A stretch of 64,000 bases of DNA from Steromphala cineraria (Eukaryota; Mollusca; Gastropoda; Trochida; Trochidae). Location: NCBI GenBank assembly GCA_916613615.1, contig OU744723.1, positions 26,558,710-26,622,709 on the forward strand, in the 5' to 3' direction. This document shows positions 29,839 to 42,796 of this stretch, one piece after another. Under the pieces are notes generated by a model. It saw only the letters and a list, made by a program, of their open reading frames with translations. It did no database searches and was not told the DNA's origin. Made by a program: the position numbers and the translations under genes. How positions within the stretch are numbered: the first letter of the stretch is position 1; every line of letters starts with the position of its first letter.

Positions 29839-32800
29839 GGGCCCCATGTTGGTACCTTGGAGTAAAATTGTTCGGTCGGTTCATTTAACTTACGATGGCA
29901 GTGTTTTTGCACTGCTAAATAATACATATGGCTACAGAACCATACAGTTTTGTTGTTTTTTCTTACGGTTATGTCTATGCCTTGTAGGCCTATCTTTTAT
30001 ATTTTCCTGTCTCTCCCTGTTACCACAAGTGTTCAAGACATTATAATTAACGCTTGTGACTTCATCGAAATATTCGAATAGAAGTTCCGACCTTAACCTT
30101 TGATATTTGCATCTCTATCCGTACATGTATATGACCCCAACATATATCAAAAATATCCGTTGGCTTTATTATGCCGATAACACTATCCATTGTATGATAA
30201 ACGGGGTGATTTAGTTATGGATAACACACGCATACGAGGGTGTTATAGCAAACAGAGGCCTTTGCCCTAGGGACGACCCGAGTGCGCGTCAGCGCACGAG
30301 GGTCGTCCCGTAGGCAAAGGCCTCTGTTTGCTATAACACCCGAGGATGTGTGTGTTATCTATCTTATATACCGAATTAATCACTTATTTAACTTAAAAGC
30401 AAAAAAAATCAACAAATTAATTTCATTAAATTTGAGGAGAGCAGAATAGACGTCAATAGTCAATAACCTATTACTAACCAATCCCCTGTGGCCTAGTGGT
30501 ACAGTCTTGGACTACAGTTTGAAAGGTTGAGGGTTCGAATCCCTAATGTTCTACTTTTTTACATTTTACATTTAGAAATTTTTCTTGAACGCTATAGCTA
30601 GAGGATGAGGTTGTTGCAAATTTCATATATCGAAAATAAATCACATTTCTAACATTTAAGGTGAACAGTGAAAATAAACTTTTAAAGTTCGAGGAGAGCA
30701 GAATAGATATCAACAGTCAATCCCTTCACACTTACCAATCCTTTGTTGTCTAGTGGTATAATCTTGGACTACGAAGTGAGTGTCTCTGTGTTCGAATCCC
30801 CCATTTTCTGCCACGAAATGTTTTATCTTGGACATTTTGCCAGAACGCTATAGCATAAGCATATAAAGGGCGTTATTAATTTTTGTTACAGAGATACACC
30901 ACATCTCTGACGTATAAAGTGTACAGTAGAGCGCAATTTAATATCATCAAGTTCTAGGAGAGCAGCAAAGACCTCACAAAACAATTCCTTCATATTCACC
31001 AATCCTTTGTGGTCTAATGGTATAAGTCTTGGGCTACAGAGCGAAGGGTTGTGGGTTCGAATCCCGCGGTTTCGCTTCTGAAACTTTTTGAGATCGATTA
31101 CCTTACCGGTCTTTGAAATTATGAGGTGCGAAATGGAGGACCTCATAACAAATAATAACCTCCTTGGATGTTATTATTTCGTATAAGGCCCTCCCAGCAG
31201 GGTGTTATACAGTGCAAGGCCCTCCCGGCGGGGTATTATACAGTCTAAGGCCCTCTCAATTCCATTCCGACGGATGTTCTCCCGAACAAAAACTCGCTTC
31301 AAATAGTGTTAAATGGGCCTTGAGGTATATAATTGTAGATAACGGCATATACTTAACTGATATGTAAGTCAAGAAATCTAGCTTTAATATCGCCATGTTT
31401 CTGCATTTATATACATGTTACAATACGTGCAGTACAACTGGATCACGCTTCTTTTGATTCCTTGTAAACTTTTTTGTAAACATATTTCCGAGTGTTGTTT
31501 TCTTAAACAAATAAATTACATGAACAAATAATTATAGTATACTTGACGACCTCGAAACGCCGGTAATTATATCTGTTTGACACCGGAGAGCACTCCATTT
31601 TCCCAATCTCCTTGAACCATGGATTTTTTTTTTGTGTGCTGAACGTGAAATTTTAAGAGTTGCTGAGCAACATGGCGTACATGAAGTCTGTACATCACAA
31701 GATGAAATAGACAACGTCCGTGCAGCCACTTGTTTTCTTTGACTAGTGACGGAATTTTTAATTCGTTTAATCATTTGCCACCAAAATAAATTTGGGTGAC
31801 GTTCATTAAAACTTTTTATCAAAATAATTCATATATATTTCAGTTCAATGTGGCATTTGTATGAGGGTAGCTTTGGAAAAGAATAAAAACAGAAATTGGC
31901 TTGGAAAAGTCACACAGACAATTTCGCCAGTATAATATCCAACATTCTCTCCCCACAGAGGTAGCTCAGTCATACCCGAGTTAGCTCAGTCATAACCATC
32001 TCGCTTCTCTGTTGATAATTGCTTGAACATTGAATAGTAAAAGGCATATATTACAAAAGGACAAACCGATCATTTCTTAGACAGTACATGATTTCGCCTT
32101 TTTAAGAAAAATTTGCACGTTTTGTCAGTTAAATGTACAACTTTGGCATTTGACTTAATAAAACCAATTTCTGTTAATCTGTAAAATGATTTCAGTTATG
32201 GCATACTAAATTACAATGATTAAAAGGTCTAAACGTAATGCATTATATAGAATAAAACGTGCCATTCATTCTCAACTGAGTGTGTACAGTTAAAACATAT
32301 CCTCTCATCAATAGGTGTTTTGGTGTATCTTCCGGTTTTAATTCGTACATATGCAACGCTACAACGAAACTTTCCATAGGCCTTTCTGTCATTTCAGGTT
32401 CAGGTATCTGTTAAAAAGGTTTCCGTATTGAATGTTGAGGTCTATAAAAGCGAAGGATTTACTTCTCTGTCTTGAAAATTCCGATTTCCAGCTTTCTAAC
32501 ATCTGTCCTTGATTCTACCTCCGTAAATGAATGCGTCATGAAAGGTTTTGTCCGGTGGTATGGTGAAGGTCAATTATTGCATGTTTACAGCCAGTCTGTT
32601 TGAGAGATGCTTACATGCTTGGCTCGAAAGAGGCCGTTTAAAGAGACACAGAGTATGTTAATAGGATCACATATGTCAAATTTTGAAATCGATGTTATTA
32701 CATTGGGAACCACCAACTGTTACTGAAAATAACAAGTTAAAGGTTAATCAGTACATAAGAGCGAAAATACGGCCATTCAAAGTCGGGATTTTGATCGAAA

Positions 32801-32859
32801 ACCGGACAATGTGGCTCGAGTGGCCCGCGCAAATTCGCCAAACGTAATTTTGAAACCTT
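29839..32859 (+). repeat. 3,021-bp tandem unit, copy 2
   Basis: Offset exactly 3,021 bp from copy 1, with no difference noticed by eye over the compared stretches. Contains the same palindrome at 30220-30359 and tRNA-like modules near 30481, 30738 and 31002. Confidence 0.95.
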
Positions 32860-35800
32860 GGGCCCCATGTTGGTACCTTGGAGTAAAATTGTTCGGTCGG
32901 TTCATTTAACTTACGATGGCAGTGTTTTTGCACTGCTAAATAATACATATGGCTACAGAACCATACAGTTTTGTTGTTTTTTCTTACGGTTATGTCTATG
33001 CCTTGTAGGCCTATCTTTTATATTTTCCTGTCTCTCCCTGTTACCACAAGTGTTCAAGACATTATAATTAACGCTTGTGACTTCATCGAAATATTCGAAT
33101 AGAAGTTCCGACCTTAACCTTTGATATTTGCATCTCTATCCGTACATGTATATGACCCCAACATATATCAAAAATATCCGTTGGCTTTATTATGCCGATA
33201 ACACTATCCATTGTATGATAAACGGGGTGATTTAGTTATGGATAACACACGCATACGAGGGTGTTATAGCAAACAGAGGCCTTTGCCCTAGGGACGACCC
33301 GAGTGCGCGTCAGCGCACGAGGGTCGTCCCGTAGGCAAAGGCCTCTGTTTGCTATAACACCCGAGGATGTGTGTGTTATCTATCTTATATACCGAATTAA
33401 TCACTTATTTAACTTAAAAGCAAAAAAAATCAACAAATTAATTTCATTAAATTTGAGGAGAGCAGAATAGACGTCAATAGTCAATAACCTATTACTAACC
33501 AATCCCCTGTGGCCTAGTGGTACAGTCTTGGACTACAGTTTGAAAGGTTGAGGGTTCGAATCCCTAATGTTCTACTTTTTTACATTTTACATTTAGAAAT
33601 TTTTCTTGAACGCTATAGCTAGAGGATGAGGTTGTTGCAAATTTCATATATCGAAAATAAAATCACATTTCTAACATTTAAGGTGAACAGTGAAAATAAA
33701 CTTTTAAAGTTCGAGGAGAGCAGAATAGATATCAACAGTCAATCCCTTCACACTTACCAATCCTTTGTTGTCTAGTGGTATAATCTTGGACTACGAAGTG
33801 AGTGTCTCTGTGTTCGAATCCCCCATTTTCTGCCACGAAATGTTTTATCTTGGACATTTTGCCAGAACGCTATAGCATAAGCATATAAAGGGCGTTATTA
33901 ATTTTTGTTACAGAGATACACCACATCTCTGACGTATAAAGTGTACAGTAGAGCGCAATTTAATATCATCAAGTTCTAGGAGAGCAGCAAAGACCTCACA
34001 AAACAATTCCTTCATATTCACCAATCCTTTGTGGTCTAATGGTATAAGTCTTGGGCTACAGAGCGAAGGGTTGTGGGTTCGAATCCCGCGGTTTCGCTTC
34101 TGAAACTTTTTGAGATCGATTACCTTACCGGTCTTTGAAATTATGAGGTGCGAAATGGAGGACCTCATAACAAATAATAACCTCCTTGGATGTTATTATT
34201 TCGTATAAGGCCCTCCCAGCAGGGTGTTATACAGTGCAAGGCCCTCCCGGCGGGGTATTATACAGTCTAAGGCCCTCTCAATTCCATTCCGACGGATGTT
34301 CTCCCGAACAAAAACTCGCTTCAAATAGTGTTAAATGGGCCTTGAGGTATATAATTGTAGATAACGGCATATACTTAACTGATATGTAAGTCAAGAAATC
34401 TAGCTTTAATATCGCCATGTTTCTGCATTTATATACATGTTACAATACGTGCAGTACAACTGGATCACGCTTCTTTTGATTCCTTGTAAACTTTTTTGTA
34501 AACATATTTCCGAGTGTTGTTTTCTTAAACAAATAAATTACATGAACAAATAATTATAGTATACTTGACGACCTCGAAACGCCGGTAATTATATCTGTTT
34601 GACACCGGAGAGCACTCCATTTTCCCAATCTCCTTGAACCATGGATTTTTTTTTTGTGTGCTGAACGTGAAATTTTAAGAGTTGCTGAGCAACATGGCGT
34701 ACATGAAGTCTGTACATCACAAGATGAAATAGACAACGTCCGTGCAGCCACTTGTTTTCTTTGACTAGTGACGGAATTTTTAATTCGTTTAATCATTTGC
34801 CACCAAAATAAATTTGGGTGACGTTCATTAAAACTTTTTATCAAAATAATTCATATATATTTCAGTTCAATGTGGCATTTGTATGAGGGTAGCTTTGGAA
34901 AAGAATAAAAACAGAAATTGGCTTGGAAAAGTCACACAGACAATTTCGCCAGTATAATATCCAACATTCTCTCCCCACAGAGGTAGCTCAGTCATACCCG
35001 AGTTAGCTCAGTCATAACCATCTCGCTTCTCTGTTGATAATTGCTTGAACATTGAATAGTAAAAGGCATATATTACAAAAGGACAAACCGATCATTTCTT
35101 AGACAGTACATGATTTCGCCTTTTTAAGAAAAATTTGCACGTTTTGTCAGTTAAATGTACAACTTTGGCATTTGACTTAATAAAACCAATTTCTGTTAAT
35201 CTGTAAAATGATTTCAGTTATGGCATACTAAATTACAATGATTAAAAGGTCTAAACGTAATGCATTATATAGAATAAAACGTGCCATTCATTCTCAACTG
35301 AGTGTGTACAGTTAAAACATATCCTCTCATCAATAGGTGTTTTGGTGTATCTTCCGGTTTTAATTCGTACATATGCAACGCTACAACGAAACTTTCCATA
35401 GGCCTTTCTGTCATTTCAGGTTCAGGTATCTGTTAAAAAGGTTTCCGTATTGAATGTTGAGGTCTATAAAAGCGAAGGATTTACTTCTCTGTCTTGAAAA
35501 TTCCGATTTCCAGCTTTCTAACATCTGTCCTTGATTCTACCTCCGTAAATGAATGCGTCATGAAAGGTTTTGTCCGGTGGTATGGTGAAGGTCAATTATT
35601 GCATGTTTACAGCCAGTCTGTTTGAGAGATGCTTACATGCTTGGCTCGAAAGAGGCCGTTTAAAGAGACACAGAGTATGTTAATAGGATCACATATGTCA
35701 AATTTTGAAATCGATGTTATTACATTGGGAACCACCAACTGTTACTGAAAATAACAAGTTAAAGGTTAATCAGTACATAAGAGCGAAAATACGGCCATTC

Positions 35801-35881
35801 AAAGTCGGGATTTTGATCGAAAACCGGACAATGTGGCTCGAGTGGCCCGCGCAAATTCGCCAAACGTAATTTTGAAACCTT
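32860..35881 (+). repeat. 3,022-bp tandem unit, copy 3
   Basis: The same as copies 1 and 2 except one extra A in AAAATAAAATCAC near 33660. After its last base the sequence passes into the remainder of the dispersed repeat (GTCATAAGCTGACAGG), which copies 1 and 2 lack. The right edge of the array is therefore here. Confidence 0.95.
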
Positions 35882-36155
35882 GTCATAAGCTGACAGGGAG
35901 ATATATTCGATTCGATAGTGTTTATTAGGTATCATAACTAATAGGTAGATTAATTGGATGCATTATTTCGAATATTCAACGTATTTGAGATATTTTCTTA
36001 ATTTTTCCATAAATCAATAATTTTAGAGACATCATGCATAAATGGATATATACGCAAGTCCAGTTATGAGATATGAACTTTAATCAGCATATTAGATATT
36101 TTGTAGTTTATCAAAACCAAATACAATTTTAAGAAAGATACTTTGTTTCACTTTA
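35659..36155 (+). repeat. long inverted repeat, left arm
   Basis: TTTAAAGAGACACAGAGTATG ... AAGAAAGATACTTTGTTTCACTTTAA. The inverted counterpart lies at 38735-39204 with scattered substitutions and small indels (similarity estimated by eye at roughly 85%). A third copy of the middle part is at 62,084-62,310. The last 220 bp of every 3-kb unit belong to this arm. Confidence 0.85.
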
Positions 36156-37249
36156 ATCAGATTCAAGTTGGGCCGCCATTTTGATTTGTTAAATTTGCGT
36201 GAAATGATTCAAACGGACTGTATACTTCTAATAACATTTCTTATACTAAAGTATTAACGTATGTTTTTACAATATATATATGTATATACATTTCTTAGTC
36301 TGATTACCAAAGTTGCAATTTTCTAACAAATGTTGACCCGATGAGTTCAGGCCAATTGAGCTAACAATATTAAACTTGTGTTTTAAATATATTTATGTCT
36401 ATAACGATGCAGAAATGGATAGGCAAACAAGCAAATGGCTTATATGAATGCCTTTCCATGACAAAAACATAATTTATGCGACGAACATATAGTCTTATAA
36501 TTTCATAAGTATATATCATAACAAGCACCACAAAACCACAACATGCGTATGCATATAATCATTCTCATGCAAACGTGTTGGTTCAGTAAAGGACAGGAAA
36601 ATAATACTAGAAACTCAAAAAGGTTTAAATCGTTTTGATGCGGTAATAAATTCAAGTACAGACTTGATTACGCACTATCAACATATATCTAGCTTGTGTG
36701 TTTTCTTTAAACTATGTATTGTTGATAATGGTCATGCAATGTACATTTCAGAAAAATGCACGCAAAGCACGAGAGGCTCGTGCAAATGCCATAAAAACGT
36801 GAAACATACTTTATTTTATCCAATTTCAGTCAAAGTTTTTCCCAAATACTTAAGGGAACCTTTTGATTTATAGAAAGAAATGAGTTTCATCCTCAAGTTT
36901 TTAAAAACTTATGGCATTTTGAATAGAGATTGATGTTGTATTTAGCTTGTGTGTAAAATAATTACCGGACCTTATCTCAGTTAGAAGCTATTACTGGCCA
37001 GTCCATTGGGATGACGTCGGCTCTATTGTCTTAACAGTGGATTATTATTTTTAAGAATCTAAGAATCCACTGCTGTTGGACTATCCAGCATTGATGGGTG
37101 TTAGGGTTTTATGTTTTTTTTTTGTTTTTTTTTATAAATATAGCGTCTATTCAAATGCTGCAAAAATAAAAAATGTAAAATCTCTTATTACGAAACGCCG
37201 CTAATGGCGTAGAACAATAACTCACTCACTCTTAAAATATAAATCGGGT
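36156..37249. other. spacer of long inverted repeat, no gene seen
   Basis: AT-rich. A small hairpin GTGGATTATTATTTTTAAGAATCTAAGAATCCAC lies near 37037-37070, and a T-rich tract at 37110-37133. No coding signal. Confidence 0.5.
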
Positions 37250-37504
37250 TAAGTAAACTTAGCCTCAATATTATTCGTTTCACTCCTATACTGAGTCTAG
37301 CAAAGCCTAGTAGAGGGTCGCATCAGCCGACCTTTCTGCGACATATGACCCTCCAACGTTATTCGTTGGAAGGCAGACTATTGTGGCTTGGTAATATGAG
37401 TTTTGATTGGTCAATTCGATAGGTCGGCTGACGCGACCCTCAACTGGGCCTTTCTAGACTCAGTATAGGAGTAAAACGGATAATATTGTGGCTAGGTTTA
37501 CTTA
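37250..37504. mobile_element. MITE with ~90-bp inverted ends
   Basis: TAAGTAAACTTAGCC (37250) is mirrored by GGCTAGGTTTACTTA (to 37504). The arms continue through CACTCCTATACTGAGTCTAG / CTAGACTCAGTATAGGAG and GGGTCGCATCAGCCGACC / GGTCGGCTGACGCGACCC. No coding capacity. A TA target duplication is possible but not provable here. Confidence 0.85.
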
Positions 37505-38119
37505 GACTGTATGAAAATACACTTTTGAATGAGTCAATAATCAAACATACAACTCTCCGCAAGCAAACTCAGCGCTTTTATCCACTAGGCTATGCAGGGC
37601 ACACAGATGAAGACAGTTTGTTTGTCAGTATGAACTCTGCATTGTTCATTTGACGGGTGAAGCGGAGAGTGCACGTGGAGAAATGCCTAGCACGTGCATT
37701 TCAACCTGAAAGAGTTGTCAATTGCATCGCCGCTGGGAGAGAATGACAAACACATGGATGGATGAACACATTTGCAGCGTGACCTACGATGGTGTCCGAT
37801 ATCCAATGAGCGAGCACTGAAAATTGCATTTATTTTGTTCGTACAATGTAATAAAACATGTAAAACATTAAAAACGACGTTCATGAAGTCACACATGGAG
37901 ATGGAGCCTCTTAGGATCTAGTTGAATATTTTCACGAATCCACTTAACCTCGTGCATTCTCCATTACACAACAGCTTTGTCATTGGGTATGCCTTTACGC
38001 TAACAAAACTGGTTTTACGATTGTATTCAAAAATATATGTTACTAAAGGGCTCATCACGAGGAAGATGATAAATATAGATAGGTCATTAAAAACAGACTT
38101 ACTTCCCTGTAGGCACGCA
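37505..38119 (+). other. possible 5' region of signal-peptide exon
   Basis: No repeat recognised. It precedes the start codon at 38120. No convincing TATA box within 100 bp. The overlapping minus-strand frame at 37918-38244 is a shadow. Confidence 0.3.
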
Positions 38120-38195
38120 ATGTCGACGAGAAAGACAGCTATGGATTCGCTGCTCTTGCCTCTCTTTATTTTTGTGTTCATTTTAGGAAATTCTG
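38120..38195 (+). CDS. orphan first exon encoding a signal peptide
   Basis: ATG at 38120 followed by STRKTAMDSLLLPLFIFVFILGNS and then one base of a split codon before a consensus donor GTAAGT (38196). The peptide has a short basic n-region, a 13-residue hydrophobic core and a small-residue end, like a secretory signal peptide. The exon ends in phase 1, the same phase as the EGF exons at the start of the window, which is typical for a first exon feeding phase-1 extracellular modules. No matching downstream exon is visible before the 60-bp minisatellite at 42.8 kb or after it, so the gene may be partial, far-reaching or dead. It lies between the arms of a large inverted repeat. Confidence 0.45.
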
Positions 38196-38734
38196 GTAAG
38201 TTATAAATTCTTAATAATATTCGAACCCCATAGGATGTTTTCAATTTTAACTTCTTTTTTTTATGTTAAACACTATTCTGATACCTTTATGATTAGAGGC
38301 CACATTAAGAATTTTTTGGTATTAATTCATAAAATGTTTTCATCTACGGTGTTAACATGTTTCTCGTACTAGAATGTATTAACCCTGACTAAAACACATA
38401 GTTTTTGCTCTTTGATTACCATATTCTAATAGTCTTTAAAGATATAAAGCAATATAACATTTAAAATGAAGGCTTTAGATTTTAAGTATTTGTTGGGTTT
38501 AAATGCGTGTTGATTTTCTTTTAAACATTCCTCAAACCCTGTTACAATTATCTTGATCAAACATTTGTGCAAATTCACAATCCCAGAACAAGTGATAAAT
38601 GGAGTAATGATCAGTACAAAAAGTACATAAGTATAGTATTTTATTCTAATTTGTTTTACAGAAATATAGTTGTGGTGAAAATTCTATGGAGTATCCTGAA
38701 CTTAAACCATCCCAATTTATTGTCTTGTGTTGCT

Positions 38735-39204
38735 TTAAAGTGCAAAGGGCATCTTTCTTAAAATTTTATATGGTTTTGATAAGCTACAAAATATGGAATA
38801 TGCTGATTGAAGTTCATATCTCATCACTGAACTTGCAAATATATCCATTTATATGCATAATATCTCTTAAATGGAAAAATCAAGAAAAAATCTCAGATAC
38901 GTTTAATATTCGAAATTTTGCATCCAATTAAACTACCTGTTAGTTACAATACCTTATAAACACTATCGAATCGATTATATCTTCCTGTCATGTTATGACA
39001 AGGTTTCAAAATTACGTTTGGCGAATTTGCTCGCGCCACTTTGGTTTTCGATCACAATCATGACTTTGAATGAATGGCCGTATTTTCGCTCTAATGTACT
39101 GATTGACCTTTAACTTGTTATTTTCAGTAACAGTTAGTGGTTCCCGATGTAATAACATTGATTTCAAAATTTGACATATATAAACATACTCTGTGTCTCT
39201 TTAA
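38735..39204 (-). repeat. long inverted repeat, right arm
   Basis: The inverse of 35659-36155: TTAAAGTGCAAAGGGCATCTTTCTT ... CATACTCTGTGTCTCTTTAAA. Together with the left arm it spans about 3.5 kb with a 2.6-kb interior, a size compatible with a fold-back DNA element whose interior has been replaced or with a chance pair of insertions. Confidence 0.85.
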
Positions 39205-39563
39205 ATCTCTTTAAATGTTGTTTCCGTCACCTATTCCACCCAAACGACGTCAAGGGTCAAATATATTTGTCTTCATGACATCTTCAAGGAGGAAAAGTCA
39301 TTGTAAGGCTGTAGGGGATTTAAAAACAGAGAAGTGTTGCACAGATACTGGTTGCAGCGAAAGAGTTAATAACTTCACAATTGAGGCACACTGTAGTCAC
39401 GTACTGATTCTGTCCTCTATCAAGGTCGTTTTGCTAGTCGTACCATGACGATTAGCAGCTTCAAGATAGTAGAGATAGTTGTGCTCTAATTGTTGATAGA
39501 AAGTACATACGAACGCTTACAGATACAACCCAGTTTAAACGTACGAAATCTAATTATAGCACG

Positions 39564-39686
39564 CTAACGCCTAGGCGTAAAGCTGTTACGTCGGACTTAG
39601 CGGCGCCGGGACTAAGACACGGCTGTGCATGCCGCGTAAAATGTAGGCGCTGCTAAGCCTAGCGTAACGCTTTACGCCTGGCGTAG
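39564..39686. repeat. GC-rich fold-back
   Basis: CTAACGCCTAGGCGTAAAGC ... GACTTAGCGGCGCC is answered by GGCGCTGCTAAGCC ... GCTTTACGCCTGGCGTAG, with a 36-bp centre. It is strikingly GC-rich against the surroundings and lies 27 bp left of the next fold-back element. Confidence 0.75.
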
Positions 39687-39712
39687 CCTGCGCCTGAGAT
39701 GTGCATACGGCC

Positions 39713-41074
39713 ACAGGAGTTTTGAAAGGGGGAGTTTGGGTTCGGATTATAAATTGTCAGCGGGGGAGGGGGGATTGTTATTTATTCTATTGACTTGAAT
39801 CTATGGCCTAAGAGTAATAGAAGGGTGCGGATGACGGGGTGTCAAAAAGGACTGTTAAATGCAACCTAGCTCTTCAAAAAGACTCATCTTCGAAGTTTCT
39901 GAAAGCTGAGATAATTATCTATACAATGATATATGGATTGACACCATTGAATTTGGTTGCAGAAAGATTAATCACAATGAAATCGTATAATTTTCGAGTT
40001 TGGTTGCAGTCCCCTATAGGACACTGCAACCAAATTATTAAACAAAAGAGCCTGGGCTTGAAGAAATTTGGTTGCAGATGGAATATATGATGATTTGACA
40101 ACTGTTGATCACTTACCTGGCTTTTTATTTACATTTCAATTACACATCGCAACTTACCGATCGCTATCGAGTCCGGTTTTCGATCATGTCAGATCATGTT
40201 TTGAAATCGTTTCTGACATTATGGATAGAAATATTTCACTGACCTTGAATATTTTAACAATTTCTATTATACAGCATGTCATGGTAGGTACCTTAGACAA
40301 TCTTTGACCAAATTAATCCCTAAATTTCATTTCTGTGTTTCAACGTGCTCCCGTAGCAGATTCGAATTGTTGTCATACCTCAAAAAGATTCTCATTGGCT
40401 GTCACAAATTCCTTTACTTGCCAAATGATTTTGATAGAAAATAAACATCAATTAGTAAGTTTAACAAATAGTTTCTATCCTAAAACAGAACAAGATGAAT
40501 TATCAATCAAAAATTAGAAAATTTAAAACTTGTTGGAAATGTTTGAGACTGAATCAACCAACTGTAGAACACGTTAAATACCGCATGGCATTACGTCACC
40601 AACAGAGCGAGAGGGAACCTGTCAAAATGGAACTGTGGATTTGTTTTTGTTTCCACGTCAAATAAGGTGAATTATAAAACTCCTGCAACCAAACTTGTCT
40701 CTTTGCTATTCAACAAGCAACTACAATCTTTGCAACCAAATTAGTGTTTGTCAAGACACGAAAAGTGATGGATATTTGCTAGAAAACAATTTGGTTGCAG
40801 TTGCCTATGAGGGACTGCAACCAAACTCGAAAACTCCTCGATTTCATCGCGATTATACATTCTGCAACCAAACTCAAGGCTTCAAGGAAATAATTGATTT
40901 ATAGTCAATCATTTTAGCTGTCAGAATATCTTAATTTTATTGATGTTTTAGATACCCCGTCATTCGGACCCTTCAATTACTCTTATAGGCTGAATCTATA
41001 ACTGATTTTCAAAAGGGTCGGTGAGAGGGTGTCCGGACCCCTAGAACCCCTCCCCGCCCTGGATCCGCCACTGT
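39713..41074. mobile_element. outer fold-back element with diverged ~130-bp inverted ends
   Basis: The left end ACAGGAGTTTTGAAAGGGGG ... GAGTAATAGAAGGGTGCGG, GATGACGGGGTGTC matches, inverted, the right end GATACCCCGTCATTCGGACC ... AATTACTCTTATAGG ... GGATCCGCCACTGT. The subterminal 50 bp match best and the outermost 70 bp are diverged. No transposase is present. The interior carries the nested element at 39951-40873. Confidence 0.7.
39951..40873. mobile_element. inner fold-back built of TTTGGTTGCAG motifs
   Basis: Nine copies of TTTGGTTGCAG (one lacks the last G) in both orientations: 39952, 39999, 40067, 40790 (+) and 40024, 40683, 40730, 40815, 40862 (-). The outer ~90 bp arms (39951-40034 and 40790-40873) are inverted copies of one another, including the phrase CGAGTTTGGTTGCAGTCCC. 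No ORF of note. Confidence 0.8.
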
Positions 41075-42150
41075 AACCACTTCATAAAGCTCAAGTCACT
41101 TCGCGTTCGGGCGATGTAATCAGGTTCGTGGAACCTTGTTTTAAGCATGGATAACGGGGTTATTTAGCAGGAGAATGTCATGGTCGTTGGTTTTTAATAT
41201 TGCATTCGCTTTGTACACAGATTTTGTCGTTAGGATAAGTAAACCCATTTCAACAAAATTTCTGCTTTGTAATTGTGACTCATATATGTTCTCTTTCAAG
41301 AGAAGATATCATGCAGAAAATAGGTTTAAAACATAACTTCCTAGTAGAGTAGTATAGCATATGCCGTTCAGTCAACCTTGAAGAAACTACATTTTTTGAA
41401 GAAAACATATCTGGATAAACGCCTTCCACAGTAATGAAATAAAACACTTTTAAATTTCAAGAAGCTTTATTTGTCGAAAGATATTTCAAATACGTACAAT
41501 GGAAAAAAAGACTAAATAAGCTAAAAAGTGCTCTAAAATTATGTTCATGGTATATCATTTTATGAACCAAATATGCACAGGTTAGTTGTCAACACAAGTA
41601 TTACACAAACGAAGAATAGACACCCTTGGTGTCATCAGCCGCATCGACGGATGTTCAAGGACAAGAGAACAAAGTATGACTCAAAATATATAGAATTAAA
41701 CAAACGTTCTTACATCATTGAAAGGGTAATGAAGGAATTAAGATCTGTAGGGCTGCTTATCGTTGAAAAAATACTAAAGTAAATGACAGTTTTGTTGTGG
41801 GACGTATGGTGTAGTCCAATCTAGTTAAAACTAGCTGTAATGGTTTAAACATATTTATTTCCCAAAAAAAAGCAGGAACCGGATTGGTAAACAAGCAAAT
41901 GCTTATATCAATACCGCTCCGGATACAGAAATATAATATAATGTCATGATGAATTTACAATAGGATGATTATGTATACATGTAAATTGTACAAACACAGC
42001 TTCAGTATTTTGACAATATATCAAAGATGTAATCTGACTTAACAAACAATGCCAATAACGTTTGATATTATTAACGTTGTTCAAAAGCAAATCTGCCTGT
42101 TAAATTGATAAACTTGTGGACTGAGTTTAACAATTCAATATTTTTATCTG
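41075..42150. other. intergenic, no gene seen
   Basis: AT-rich. The short frame 41573-41782 has no recognisable domain. Confidence 0.45.
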
Positions 42151-42420
42151 AGGAAGAGTTACTATTTCAGATCAAAATCAAATCCTTTCGTATAGAAGTA
42201 CATATTTTGACGTAGGTTGCTGTATAAAGGACACAGTAGGAAATAATGGTTAGAATCCTCATAGTTATTGCCGCATGAACAGGCTGGTGATGGAGATATA
42301 AAGCGTTCATATTTATGTGCATTCATGTCATTGCATTCAAGTCGAAGACGACAATGTATTATCTGACAGAACCTAGTTCCCATGTTTAAGTCAAATTGAT
42401 CGGGAAGTGCATTCATAGAG
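42150..42420 (-). mobile_element. LINE ORF2 C-terminal fragment
   Basis: The minus-strand peptide (42416 to 42165) reads FCQIIHCRLRLECNDMNAH then ACSCGNNYEDSNHYFLLCPLY. A C-x-C-G...E-x3-H-x4-C zinc-like end after an H-x-R-L-R-L-x-C-x-x-M-N motif is typical of LINE ORF2 C-termini. It differs from the LINE at 4.9 and 63 kb, so it is probably a second family. Only about 80 codons remain. Confidence 0.6.
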
Positions 42421-42796
42421 TTTCACATTTCCAGATATTGAACCTTCTTGGTACCAAAAAACCCCAGTATGATGATACTTTGACACAGGGCATTTTGAAC
42501 AATAAATAATTAGTTCGAGTTTAAGTTATCCAGTCACATGAAATAATTATGATTTTAGTGTTAAAAGAATGCAAATGAATAAAAGGCAAAAAAAACCCAT
42601 ATCATTAATCTAATTGTTTATTGAGAAAAAGAACACTTTTTGTGGGAAAATACATTTAAAAAGTCATTAATTTGATAATTGTGGAACATCAAAATTTTAA
42701 GGCACATACATTATCTTACATTCAAGTGTGATTCGATGGTGTACTAATGTTGTATTGATGATAAAATGGAAAATACTTTATGATCGAAAAAATCAT
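42421..42796. other. flank of minisatellite, no gene seen
   Basis: AT-rich. The last bases run directly into the first degenerate 60-bp unit. Confidence 0.45.

Noticed and set aside
26667..34844. Repeated small frames (60-96 codons) in the 3-kb units
   Set aside because: Identical only because the DNA is identical; no domain, and they overlap the tRNA-like modules, the dispersed repeat or non-coding sequence.
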